Under the pieces are notes generated by a model, which saw only the letters and a program-made list of their open reading frames with translations, was not told the origin of the DNA and did no database searches. From contig NZ_JAMDLH010000013.1 in the NCBI RefSeq assembly GCF_023721755.1, forward strand, positions 5,715 through 69,714: DNA of 64,000 nucleotides, written 5' to 3'. Both the position numbers and the translations under genes were made by a program. Origin of the DNA: Pleomorphomonas sp. NRK KF1 (lineage in GTDB: Bacteria > Pseudomonadota > Alphaproteobacteria > Rhizobiales > Pleomorphomonadaceae). This document shows positions 46,786-55,598 of the stretch, piece by piece; position 1 is the stretch's first letter, and each line of letters starts with the position of its first letter.

Positions 46786-49700
46786 TCATGCCTTGCAAAG
46801 GCGCCAGCTCTTCACCTCGAACGGCTTGAGGCCGCGCACCGGCACGTCCATCGGCTCTTCGAGAATGGTCACCGGCTCCCCGACGCTCCAGCCATCCTTG
46901 AGCGATAGACCGAAATCGCCCCGGCGGCCCGCCGGCTCCCAGACGCGCAGAACCAGACCGTCGCCTTCCTCGCTCGGCTTGAGCACCGACAGCGCCGCCG
47001 GGATGCCCTCGGCCACGACCGGCTGGAAGACGCCCGCCGCCACATCGGGAACCGACCGGACGAGCAATGGCTGGTTGAGATCGTCGGCTTCCTCGCGGAC
47101 GCCGCCGTCATGCCAGGCGCCGGCATGCGGCATCAGCGCGTAGGTGAAGGTCTGCTCTCCCTCGTCGGCCATCGGGTCGGGATAAACGGGCGAGCGCAGA
47201 AGGCTGAGACCGAGCACGTTCTCGCGAACGCTGTGCCCATACTTGGCGTCGTTGAGGAGAGCAACGCCGAAGTCCGGCTCCGAAAGGTCGAGGAAGCGAT
47301 GCGCCGCGGCCTCGAACATCGCAGCGTCCCAGGAGGTGTTGGTATGGGTCGGGCGCGAGACGACGCCATAGGCGCATTCGGCGGTGGCGTTGCGGCTCTT
47401 GGCATTGACGGCGGTGAGCGTCCTCAGGAAGACGCGGCGGTCGTGCCAGTCGAGTGTCGTCCTGATGTCGAGGCGACGAGCACCCGCGGCAAGGCTCAGA
47501 ACCTGGGTGATGGTCGACGACCGGAAGCGACGGACGAGTTTGACGGCGACGCGATGCGGTCCATTCTCGATCACCTCCAGGCTTTCGAGATCGGTGATTT
47601 CCTCACCCCGCTCGGCATAGTCGCCTTCGATGTCCCATGCGTCCCAGTTACGCGGCTTGTCGACCGGGTAGGCCATGAGGCGGTTGCCGTAGCCGTCGAG
47701 CGCTTCGCGGCCGGTCGGCTTGTGCTGGATCGAGACGATGGAGCCGTCGGCGGCCAGCGTCACGCGCAGAATGTCGTTTTCGAGGTGCGAGCGGCTGACC
47801 GACAGCGAACCGTCAGGCTTGAGGCTCTCGGCATCGACGACGGCGACGGCAAGCGGAGACAGAACGTCTGCCGACGAGACGAAGGTCCCGTCTTCGAGCG
47901 TCAGACGGATCGGCCGGGCGTCGAGCGACGGGTTGACCACCAGGAGGCGCTCGCCCTTCGCCTTGGGCAGCGTTCCGGCGATGGCATCAAGGGCCGCAGC
48001 CTGCACCCTGAGGCCGGTATCGATTACCTCGCCCAGTTCCTCGGCGGCGTCTTCATAGACCTCGCGGATCGATGATCCCGGCAGGATGTCGTGGAACTCG
48101 TTCTTCAGCACGACGCGCCATGCCGGCTCAAGGCTTTCCGGCTTCGGCGCCCCGAGGAGATGGGCAAGCGACGCGGTCGTCTCGGCGGTGATCAGCGCCC
48201 GCTCGGCCTTGCGATGCAGGCGCTTGACCACGCTCTGGCTCGTCAGCGTGCCGCGATGGAGCTCGAGATAGATCTCGCCCTGCCAGACCGACAGCTTCTT
48301 CTCCACGGCCGTTCGATGGGCTCGATCGAAGAAGTCCTTGACGCGAGTCCAGCGCGCCTTGGGCAATGTCGGGAAGACGCGCAGCTGCTCTTCGCGCGCC
48401 ACCATTTCCGGCGTCGGACCACCACCGCCGTCGCCGTAGCCGACGCAAAGCAGCGTCTCGGGGTGCAGCGCCTTCTCGCGGAAGTTCCGCCAGGTCGGCA
48501 CATGACAATCGGGGCGAACGAAGCCGTTGTAGCCCTGCATGGGATTATCGAAGGTGTGAGCGAGCACCCGGCTGCCGTCGAGACCCTCCCACCAGAACAG
48601 GTCGGATGGGATATGGTTGGTTTCCGACCAGTTGACCTTGATGGTGAAGAAGCTGCGGATGCCGGCCTGCTTCAGAAGCTGCGGCAGGGCGCCGGTGAAG
48701 CCGAAGCAATCGGGCTGCCAGCAGATGTCGTGACGGATGCCGAAGGTCTTCTCGAAGAAGCGCTGGCCGTAGAGATACTGGCGCGTCAGACTTTCGCCGG
48801 TGGGCATGTTGGTGTCCGGCTCGACCCAGCTGCCGCCCAACGTTTCCCATTCGCCGGAGCGAACCCGCGCGGCGATCTTCTCGAACAGAGCCGGATCGTC
48901 CTCGGCCACCTGCGCATAGTAGTGAGCGGTCGACTGGTTGAAGCGGAAATCCTTCGACGTCTCCATCAGCGAGATGGCCGTCGAGAAGGTGCGGCGGGTC
49001 TTGCGGCGGGTCTCGCCATAAGGCCACAGCCAGGCAAGGTCGATATGAGCGTGACCGGTCAGGCCGATCTCGCCTTCCGGCGGGAAGCGCTGCTGCAGAG
49101 CTTCGAGCCGCTTGATCAGCTCATCATGGGCGGCGGCAACGGTCGCCTGCTCGGCTTGGTTAAGACCAGCCGGCGCTTCGATCAGCTCCGGTAGCTGCCA
49201 GATCTTCTGTTGGCTTTCGCTGCCGGCCGTACGGGCAATGTAGTCGGCCGTCGAGGACGGCCAGTCGAGGCCGCGCAAGGTGTCCTCGGCGGCCGCGATC
49301 AGATGCGGCACCACGTCATGGCCATCGAGCACGCTCACCGCCTCGATGACTTGGGTGACCAACAGCCACAGCGCCTCGACGGACGGCTCTGACAATCGAA
49401 GTTCGGCGCGGTTGACATGCGGCCGCCGAACCGGTTCGCCGAAGGGTAGACGAGCGACGGTTTCCGTCGTCACCTTGAAGCTGCGCCCCGAAAGCGGGAA
49501 GCTCTGGTGGTAGGGATCGAGACCGTAGGACACCGGTTCTCCGCCATCGCAGGCGACTGCGATCAGGCTCTCGCCGCCGAGGTCCAGGCTCAGACGGGTG
49601 TCATCGAGCGGCCAGTCTGAAGGGACGCGACCTTCTAGCGTGAAGTGGACGAGGCCATCCTTGCGGGGCCAAGGGGCGCCAACTTCGATCGCGCCCCCCT

Positions 49701-49806
49701 CGAAGGCGATGGCGGCTAGCGGCGCCGTCGAGCGAACCTTCCAGGACTCCAATTCGGCGACGCGGACTTTCAGGCGATCAAGTCGTTGAGCAAGAGTAAG
49801 CGACAT
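46786..49806 (-). CDS. GH38 alpha-mannosidase (second copy)
   Basis: 1006 residues. The zinc-site motif GHAHIDLAWLWPYGET has H254 and D256; the nucleophile is D366 in CWQPDCFGFTGALPQ. The later histidine segment is LKNEFHDILPGSSIREVYED. There is no signal peptide, so it works on imported substrate. ATG at 49806 is preferred; an in-frame TTG at 49824 would add 6 residues. It follows the MalG-type permease gene on the same strand. It resembles the GH38 gene at 22-25 kb throughout but is clearly diverged, so the two modules probably serve different mannosides. Confidence 0.95.
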   Translation of the reverse strand: MSLTLAQRLDRLKVRVAELESWKVRSTAPLAAIAFEGGAIEVGAPWPRKDGLVHFTLEGRVPSDWPLDDTRLSLDLGGESLIAVACDGGEPVSYGLDPYHQSFPLSGRSFKVTTETVARLPFGEPVRRPHVNRAELRLSEPSVEALWLLVTQVIEAVSVLDGHDVVPHLIAAAEDTLRGLDWPSSTADYIARTAGSESQQKIWQLPELIEAPAGLNQAEQATVAAAHDELIKRLEALQQRFPPEGEIGLTGHAHIDLAWLWPYGETRRKTRRTFSTAISLMETSKDFRFNQSTAHYYAQVAEDDPALFEKIAARVRSGEWETLGGSWVEPDTNMPTGESLTRQYLYGQRFFEKTFGIRHDICWQPDCFGFTGALPQLLKQAGIRSFFTIKVNWSETNHIPSDLFWWEGLDGSRVLAHTFDNPMQGYNGFVRPDCHVPTWRNFREKALHPETLLCVGYGDGGGGPTPEMVAREEQLRVFPTLPKARWTRVKDFFDRAHRTAVEKKLSVWQGEIYLELHRGTLTSQSVVKRLHRKAERALITAETTASLAHLLGAPKPESLEPAWRVVLKNEFHDILPGSSIREVYEDAAEELGEVIDTGLRVQAAALDAIAGTLPKAKGERLLVVNPSLDARPIRLTLEDGTFVSSADVLSPLAVAVVDAESLKPDGSLSVSRSHLENDILRVTLAADGSIVSIQHKPTGREALDGYGNRLMAYPVDKPRNWDAWDIEGDYAERGEEITDLESLEVIENGPHRVAVKLVRRFRSSTITQVLSLAAGARRLDIRTTLDWHDRRVFLRTLTAVNAKSRNATAECAYGVVSRPTHTNTSWDAAMFEAAAHRFLDLSEPDFGVALLNDAKYGHSVRENVLGLSLLRSPVYPDPMADEGEQTFTYALMPHAGAWHDGGVREEADDLNQPLLVRSVPDVAAGVFQPVVAEGIPAALSVLKPSEEGDGLVLRVWEPAGRRGDFGLSLKDGWSVGEPVTILEEPMDVPVRGLKPFEVKSWRLCKA

Positions 49807-49851
49807 TTGGGATATCCAATTCAAACCGAAAACGGATCGAAGCGTGTGCGG

Positions 49852-50694
49852 CTAGCCCTTGACGGCTCCGGCCGTCATGGCGCTCAGGATGAGCCGCTGC
49901 AGGGCAAGGAAGGCAATGATGGCCGGCACGACCGAGATAAGGCAGGCAGCGGCCAGCACCTGAATGGTGCTGGCGTTTTGCGTACCGGCATACTGAAAGA
50001 TGCCGACGCCGATCGGGACGAGCGAGTCCTTGGTGATCAACAGGAAGGGCACCAGGAACTGCGACCAACCGGCGATCACCGTGATGATGAAGGCCGAGGC
50101 CACGCCCGGCGTCGATAGAGGCAGTATGATGCGGATGAAGACCGAGAGACGGTTGCAGCCGTCGATCAGGGCCGCCTCGTCCAGGCTTTTCGGAATGCCG
50201 TCCATGTAGCCCTTGAGCAGCCAGGTGACCATGGGCACGCCGAGGGCGATATAGACCATGGTGGTGCCGAAGTGGCTGTCGATCAGACCGAGCCGGCTCA
50301 TGTAGCGGTAGAGCGGCACCATGATGACCAGCGGCGAGATCATCTGGAAGGCGAGGATACCGAGCATCCACGCGCCCTTGCCCTTGAAATCAAACCGCGA
50401 GAAGGCATAGGCGGCCGGCGCGGCAATGATCAGGCAGCCAACGGCGGACAGACAGGACAGCTTCAGGGCGTTGAACAGGTAGACCGGGAACTGGCTGGAG
50501 GTCAGCACCGCGCTGAAGTTGTCGAGGGTCGGATACTTGGGAATCAACCGGGCGACTCCCAGGAACACCTCCTTGCGGGTGCGGAGCGCCATGGAGAGGA
50601 GCCAGATCAATGGCCAGGAGAAGAAGACGAACATCACCGCCATGAAGACATAGCTCAGGAAGTCGCCGAGACGGTCGCGGGTGCTGAGTTTCAT
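49852..50694 (-). CDS. Sugar ABC transporter permease (MalG type)
   Basis: 280 residues, six predicted spans, with the EAA loop DEAALIDGCNRLSVFIRIIL. Its start overlaps the MalF-type stop by 4 bases. It is placed directly before the mannosidase gene, linking uptake to hydrolysis. Confidence 0.94.
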   Translation of the reverse strand: MKLSTRDRLGDFLSYVFMAVMFVFFSWPLIWLLSMALRTRKEVFLGVARLIPKYPTLDNFSAVLTSSQFPVYLFNALKLSCLSAVGCLIIAAPAAYAFSRFDFKGKGAWMLGILAFQMISPLVIMVPLYRYMSRLGLIDSHFGTTMVYIALGVPMVTWLLKGYMDGIPKSLDEAALIDGCNRLSVFIRIILPLSTPGVASAFIITVIAGWSQFLVPFLLITKDSLVPIGVGIFQYAGTQNASTIQVLAAACLISVVPAIIAFLALQRLILSAMTAGAVKG

Positions 50695-51620
50695 GCCTTT
50701 TCATCCTTCGGCAGGAAGGAAGCGTAGACGAGCGCCAAGCCAAGGCTGATGACGAGCATCAGGATCGACAGCACGCTGCCGGCCGCGAGGTCGTAGTTCC
50801 GGAACACCACATTGAAGGTGTAGAGCGACAGCACCTCGGTGGCTCGGCCCGGACCGCCGCCGGTCAGCGAAATGATGGCGTCGAAGGTGTTGAGCGTCTG
50901 GATGGTGATCAGGATCATGTTGACCAGGATCGCCGGACGGAGCTGTGGTAGCGTCACGAAGAACAGCTTCTGCCGCGCACTGGCGCCATCGACCTCGGCC
51001 GCCTCGTAGAGCGACGGATCGATCGCCTTCAGAGCCGCATACATCACGACCATGGAAAAGGCGGTCCCACGCCAGACGTTGGATAACACCACCGACCACA
51101 TGACCACGTCGGGATCGGAAAGCCATTGCACGGGCGCCATGCCCATCAGGCGCAAGAGCGAGTTGAGACCACCGAAGGGAGCCTCGTTGAACAGCATCTT
51201 CCAGATGATGCCGCCGGCGATGCCGGGCACGACCCAGGCGATCAGGGCTGTGGTTCTAAGGATTGTCGTTCCGAAAAGATGCCGCTTCTCGGCTCGCACG
51301 ACGACCAGCGCCATGGCAAGGCCGATGAGCTGCTGACCGACCACCGAACCGGCGGTGAAGACGAAGGTCACCCAGACGATCTGCAACAGCTCGGGACGCG
51401 TCAGCACGTTGGCGAAGGTCGAGAGCGTGTAATGTCCCTCACCGCCCAGAAGGGTGAGGTCGGTGAAGGCGTAACGGAAAACGTCGACCACCGGATAGAG
51501 ATAGAACAGCCCCATAACCAGGATCACCGGCATCAGCCAGGGATACGGGGATGGAACGCGGTTGTGTCGGCCCGCCACTCCAAGGAAGGACAGCTTCGGC
51601 CTCACGGCGCGTGCGGACAT
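50691..51620 (-). CDS. Sugar ABC transporter permease (MalF type)
   Basis: 309 residues with six predicted spans and the EAA loop YEAAEVDGASARQKLFFVTL. ATG at 51620 has AGAGGTG just upstream; a longer in-frame start would add arginine-rich residues and is rejected. It pairs with the MalG-type permease. Confidence 0.92.
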   Translation of the reverse strand: MSARAVRPKLSFLGVAGRHNRVPSPYPWLMPVILVMGLFYLYPVVDVFRYAFTDLTLLGGEGHYTLSTFANVLTRPELLQIVWVTFVFTAGSVVGQQLIGLAMALVVVRAEKRHLFGTTILRTTALIAWVVPGIAGGIIWKMLFNEAPFGGLNSLLRLMGMAPVQWLSDPDVVMWSVVLSNVWRGTAFSMVVMYAALKAIDPSLYEAAEVDGASARQKLFFVTLPQLRPAILVNMILITIQTLNTFDAIISLTGGGPGRATEVLSLYTFNVVFRNYDLAAGSVLSILMLVISLGLALVYASFLPKDEKA

Positions 51621-51655
51621 GGGCACCTCTGTAGCAATGGGTCGGCGAAGCGAAA

Positions 51656-51752
51656 GCGGCCGCCATGGCAGGCGGCCGCCCTCGGCGTAGCGGCTCCGAG
51701 GCATTTATCGGAACCGCCATCTGGCCGGAAGCCGTCCGCCGGGAGGGACGGC
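51656..51752 (-). repeat. Three hairpins between binding-protein and permease genes
   Basis: Perfect stems are GCGGCCGCC/GGCGGCCGC (51656-51664 with 51671-51679), CCTCGG/CCGAGG (51680-51685 with 51696-51701) and GCCGTCC/GGACGGC (51731-51737 with 51746-51752). They fill the 145-base gap after the binding-protein stop. Confidence 0.6.
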
Positions 51753-51765
51753 GGGCGGCGGGGCA

Positions 51766-53061
51766 TCAGAGCCGGGCGTAGGCGTCGAGCGTTGCCTTGA
51801 AGGCGTCGTCCACGGCGGCGTCAGTGGTCGCGGCGCCGGTCAGCACCTTGCCCATCATGATCTGGATCTGGTTGGAGATTTCCGGATAGATCAGCACGCC
51901 CGGGCGAGCCTGTCCGACCTTGAGCGCCTTGGCGAAGGTCTGGTTGGCCTCGCTCTTGAAGACGTCGTACTTGTCGTAGAGGTCGGCGCGGGTCGGCAGC
52001 TGCTCCTGCAGGGCATTGGCCGGTCCCATGTAGATCTCGCGAGCAAGCGCGGCGCACATCTCGACCTTTTCAGGCTCGGACGAGAAGGCGGCAACCGTCC
52101 AGCCACCGGTGCCCGTCGACCGCTCGTCGACGGTGATGCCCGGCAGCATCGAGAAGCTCCACTTGGCGAACTCTTCGGGCTCCATCGCATTCTGCAGCTG
52201 GCGATACTGCCAGTTGCCGCCGACGAACAATGCGCTCGTTCCGGCCAAAGCGGCAGCGTTGAGGTCATCATAGTTGCCGATGGTGGTGACACGCTTGGGG
52301 GCAGCGCCGGATTCAACGAGGTCGCGGTAGTAATTGACAGCCTTCACGAACTTGTCGCGATTGTCGGCGTCGGCGAACACCGGCTTGCCTGCATCATCAA
52401 CCAGCTTGCCGCCCTGACCCCAGAAGTTGCCGAGCCAATCGAAGGTCGTGCCCTCGTAGCGGCTGCCATTGAACAGGATGCCTTCCATGCCGGCTTCAAC
52501 CGACTGGAGCGCGGCGGCCTTGGCGTCGGCCCAGGTTTCCGGCGCGTTGGGCACGATTTCCGTGTTGCGGTAGAGCACGCGGAGGTCGGTGGACCACCAC
52601 CAGGCATAGATCTGGCCGTCCTTGCCGGTGATGCCATCACGCACGAATGGGAAGAGCTGGTCGATCTCTTCCTTGGTGAAGTAGGGCGACAGCGACTTCA
52701 GGACGCCGGCCTCCTTGAAGAGCGGCAGCACGAAGCTGTCTACGGCGGCGCAGTCCGGTGCATGGCCGGCCTTGGCCTGCTCCAGCATGCGCGCCTGCTC
52801 CTGACTGATATCGCCGGTCATCATCTGCAGCTCGAGCTGCCAGCCGGGGTGGTTGTTGATGAAGTCCGTGTAGAGCTTGGCGTAGCCGGCCGCCCAGGTT
52901 GGATCGGTGCTCGACGGGCCATCACCCGTCATACGGAACACCATCTTTTTGGGGGCGTCGGAAGGGCCGACGCGGTCGCTGGTAATGAGATCCTCAGCGA
53001 TTGCAGGCAGACAGCCGAGCGCGGTCGCGGCAGCAAGCGCCGCCATCAAAGATTTCTTCAT
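51766..53061 (-). CDS. Sugar ABC transporter substrate-binding protein (mannoside module)
   Basis: 431 residues of solute-binding family 1. The signal peptide ends near AIA-EDLITSDRVG. Core segments are AKLYTDFINNHPGWQLELQM and AGHAPDCAAVDSFVLPLFKE, with AALAGTSALFVGGNWQYRQL in the second lobe. ATG at 53061 has GGAGG 8 bases upstream; an upstream in-frame start is rejected because it would bury the signal peptide. A good sigma-70 promoter precedes it. It starts the operon binding protein-MalF-MalG-mannosidase-ROK. Confidence 0.93.
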   Translation of the reverse strand: MKKSLMAALAAATALGCLPAIAEDLITSDRVGPSDAPKKMVFRMTGDGPSSTDPTWAAGYAKLYTDFINNHPGWQLELQMMTGDISQEQARMLEQAKAGHAPDCAAVDSFVLPLFKEAGVLKSLSPYFTKEEIDQLFPFVRDGITGKDGQIYAWWWSTDLRVLYRNTEIVPNAPETWADAKAAALQSVEAGMEGILFNGSRYEGTTFDWLGNFWGQGGKLVDDAGKPVFADADNRDKFVKAVNYYRDLVESGAAPKRVTTIGNYDDLNAAALAGTSALFVGGNWQYRQLQNAMEPEEFAKWSFSMLPGITVDERSTGTGGWTVAAFSSEPEKVEMCAALAREIYMGPANALQEQLPTRADLYDKYDVFKSEANQTFAKALKVGQARPGVLIYPEISNQIQIMMGKVLTGAATTDAAVDDAFKATLDAYARL

Positions 53062-53128
53062 GGCTTTTCCTCCCAGAAGGCGCGGAAGCCATTCCTCTAA
53101 AATACGGCTTCCCAAACCAACAGCAATT

Positions 53129-53156
53129 AGATTAAATCACTTTGCTTTGTTGTCAA
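53129..53156 (-). promoter_or_regulatory. Sigma-70 promoter of the second mannoside operon
   Basis: On the minus strand, a perfect TTGACA (53156-53151) and TAATCT (53134-53129) are 16 bases apart, about 70 bases before the binding-protein start. The region is markedly AT-rich. Confidence 0.65.
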
Positions 53157-53177
53157 GCCAGCGTCTGGGAGGTTCGC

Positions 53178-54176
53178 ATGGCCACTGTCGAAATCAGAAA
53201 TTTGCGCAAGGCCTACGGGGCGCTCGAGGTATTGCACGACATCACGATCGACATCGCCGACGGTGAGTTTGTCGCTCTCGTCGGCCCGTCGGGCTGCGGC
53301 AAGTCCACGCTGTTGCGGTGCATCGCCGGCCTCGAAACCACTCGCGGCGGCGAAATCCGCATTGACGACAAGGTCGTCAACGACCTCGCGCCGAAGGATC
53401 GGGACATCGCCATGGTGTTCCAGAATTACGCGCTCTATCCGCATATGAACGTGGCCGCCAACATGGGTTTCGCCCTGAAACTGTCCGGCCGGCCCAAGGC
53501 GGAAATCGAGAAGCGCGTCGGCAAGGCGGCGACCATTCTCGACCTGACGCGTCAGCTCGGCCGCAAGCCGGTGGCCCTGTCGGGCGGCCAGCGCCAGCGC
53601 GTCGCCATGGGGCGCGCCATCGTTCGCGATCCCAAGGTGTTCCTGTTCGACGAGCCGCTTTCCAACCTCGACGCCAAGCTGCGCGTGCAGATGCGCGTCG
53701 AGATCCGCGAGCTGCAGCAACGGCTAGGCACGACGACCATCTACGTGACCCACGACCAGACCGAGGCCATGACCATGGCCGACAAGATCGCCGTGCTGAA
53801 CAGTGGCCGCCTCGAACAGGTGGGGGCGCCGCTCGAGCTTTACCGCTCGCCGGCCAATCTGTTCGTCGCCGGGTTCATTGGCTCGCCGCAGATGAACTTC
53901 ATCACCGGCAATCTTGCCCAAAGGGCCGGCGCCGACACCATCGGTGTCCGCCCCGAGCATCTCGTCGTCAGCCGCGATGGCGATGGCTGGCGGGGGCGGG
54001 TGGTCTCAGCCGAGCATCTGGGCAGCGATACGTTCATCCATGTCGAAATGGCTGATACGAGCCGCCTCACGGCCCGTACTGTGGGCGACATGCCGGTGGC
54101 GGCAGGCGACGATGTCGTGTTGGCGCCGCAGGACGGCCATCTCCACCGCTTTGATGCCGATGGCAAGGCGCTCTGA
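53178..54176 (+). CDS. Sugar ABC transporter ATPase (MalK/UgpC type)
   Basis: 332 residues. Walker A is GPSGCGKS (36-43), the signature is [15 protein letters not shown] and Walker B is [12 protein letters not shown]; the C-terminal OB domain is short ([13 protein letters not shown]). ATG at 53178 has GGGAGG 5 bases upstream. It is divergent from the second mannoside operon, which lacks its own ATPase gene, so it most likely serves that transporter. Its stop is immediately followed by a kinase remnant. Confidence 0.94.
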   Translation: MATVEIRNLRKAYGALEVLHDITIDIADGEFVALVGPSGCGKSTLLRCIAGLETTRGGEIRIDDKVVNDLAPKDRDIAMVFQNYALYPHMNVAANMGFALKLSGRPKAEIEKRVGKAATILDLTRQLGRKPVALSGGQRQRVAMGRAIVRDPKVFLFDEPLSNLDAKLRVQMRVEIRELQQRLGTTTIYVTHDQTEAMTMADKIAVLNSGRLEQVGAPLELYRSPANLFVAGFIGSPQMNFITGNLAQRAGADTIGVRPEHLVVSRDGDGWRGRVVSAEHLGSDTFIHVEMADTSRLTARTVGDMPVAAGDDVVLAPQDGHLHRFDADGKAL

Positions 54177-54347
54177 TCGAGCGCAGACGAAGACGGCAGA
54201 ACATACATTGGGATCGACTGGGGCGGGACGAAGATGGAGGTGATCGGACTCGATGCCCTGAGCGTCGAGCTTATCCGGCATCGCGTCCCGACACCGCGCG
54301 AGGATTATGACCTCGATCCGAGCAGGGCAGCGAACTGGTACACGTGA
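54177..54347 (+). pseudogene. Remnant of a ROK-family sugar kinase (N-terminus only)
   Basis: Directly after the ATPase stop an open frame encodes about 56 residues with the ROK phosphate loop [17 protein letters not shown], then [12 protein letters not shown], after which similarity ends and a TGA follows. Complete ROK kinases have about 300 residues, and nothing else of the family is seen downstream. No proper start codon precedes the motif. Read as the decayed 5' end of a fructokinase/mannokinase-like gene, probably once part of the mannoside module. Confidence 0.65.
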
Positions 54348-54475
54348 AGACGGCAAGCGTGCCGCACCTGCCTTCCCATCAGTCCGGAGCGGCCTTGCTC
54401 TGGCAGAACGTAGGACGAGTGCGCACAACTGAACATGCTTAATCTCTTGACAAGGGCTGAGTGGGCTGGCATTGG

Positions 54476-54487
54476 GTAATCGATAAC
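54476..54487. promoter_or_regulatory. Putative LacI operator upstream of the LacI gene
   Basis: GTAATCGATAAC is a central-CG dyad with one mismatched pair, about 70 bases before the LacI start. It shares GGGTAATCG with the site at the start of the downstream binding-protein gene. Confidence 0.45.
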
Positions 54488-54555
54488 TCAAGATGCAAGT
54501 CGGAGACGGACGAGGAAATCGTCGACGGCATATAAGGAACGTCTTGGGAGGAGAG

Positions 54556-55560
54556 TTGCTCGTGGCCGTTTCGCTGCAGGATATCGCAAGCATTGCCGGA
54601 GTGTCGGTCAAGACCGTCTCCGGCGCGCTGCATGGCGGCTCGGCCCGCATGGCGGATGAAACGCGCGACCGGATCCGCAAGATCGCCGACGAGCTCGGCT
54701 ACGTCACCAACTTCGCCGCCCGCAGCATGCGCCAGGGGTGGATGCCGCTGATCGCCATCATCGGCGACGAACTGCTCACCTCACCGTTTGCCACCGAGAT
54801 CATCCGCGGACTCGACAATTCCGCCCGCAAGGCCGACCTATCGGTGTTCTTCACCACCATCGGCGGCGACCGCGACATCATCAAGGTCTATGACGACGTC
54901 AGTCGCTTCAGGCCGCGCGCCATCGGCTACGCGGCGATGTACCACAAGGAAGTCGTCCTGCCGCCTGAAGTCGCGGACCGCATCGGCGTGATGATCAACT
55001 GTCGCGATGCATCGGGGCGCGTGGCCTCGCTCGTTCCCGACGAGGAAGGCGCCGGCAACATCATCACCAACCATCTGATCGACGCCGGCCGGCGCAGGAT
55101 CGCCTTCATAAACCTGCCGGGTCTCTTGGCCGGGGAACTGCGCGAACGCGGCTTTCGCGCTGCGTTGAGTGAGGCTGGACTTGAACCCGTCGCCGTGCTT
55201 CCGGCGGTGAAGCGCGCCGTTTACGCCGATCGCGCACGAAGCCTCGTCGTCCAGCACGTCACCGATCTGATGACCGGTCCTGACCGGCCCGATGCCATTC
55301 TCTGTGGCAACGATCGCGTTGCCATGGAGACCTATGCCGCGCTCCGAAAGGTCGGCGCCGGCATTCCCGACGACGTCGCCGTGGCGGGGTTCGACAATCA
55401 GGTCGATATCGCCACGCGTCTCGACCCGCCGCTGACCACCATGGCGCTGCCGCACAGAGCGATGGGCCGGATGGCGGCGGAGATACTTCAGGCGGCCGAA
55501 CCGCCGGAGAGGGGGCTGAAACTGCTCCCATTCCAGCTCGTGGAACGAGCTTCCATCTGA
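54556..55560 (+). CDS. LacI-family transcriptional regulator (fructoside module)
   Basis: 334 residues. The helix-turn-helix is VSLQDIASIAGVSVKTVSGA and the hinge is YVTNFAARSMRQG. The effector domain has AIIGDELLTSPFATEIIRGL and AILCGNDRVAMETYAALRKV. The start is not an ATG: TTG at 54556 or GTG at 54562, both after GGGAGGAG. It is followed after 38 bases by the binding-protein gene, so it belongs to that module. Two related dyad sites nearby are its probable operators. Confidence 0.9.
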   Translation: MLVAVSLQDIASIAGVSVKTVSGALHGGSARMADETRDRIRKIADELGYVTNFAARSMRQGWMPLIAIIGDELLTSPFATEIIRGLDNSARKADLSVFFTTIGGDRDIIKVYDDVSRFRPRAIGYAAMYHKEVVLPPEVADRIGVMINCRDASGRVASLVPDEEGAGNIITNHLIDAGRRRIAFINLPGLLAGELRERGFRAALSEAGLEPVAVLPAVKRAVYADRARSLVVQHVTDLMTGPDRPDAILCGNDRVAMETYAALRKVGAGIPDDVAVAGFDNQVDIATRLDPPLTTMALPHRAMGRMAAEILQAAEPPERGLKLLPFQLVERASI

Positions 55561-55598
55561 GCTGGCGAGAAAACCAAAGAGTGGAGGAGATTTTCACA

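Noticed and set aside
45401-47143. 580-codon plus-strand frame opposite the ROK and mannosidase genes
   Set aside because: Antisense to two strongly supported genes; no motif.
54447-54476. TTGACA upstream of the third LacI gene as a promoter
   Set aside because: The -35 is perfect but no reasonable -10 occurs at 16-19 bases, so it is not called.
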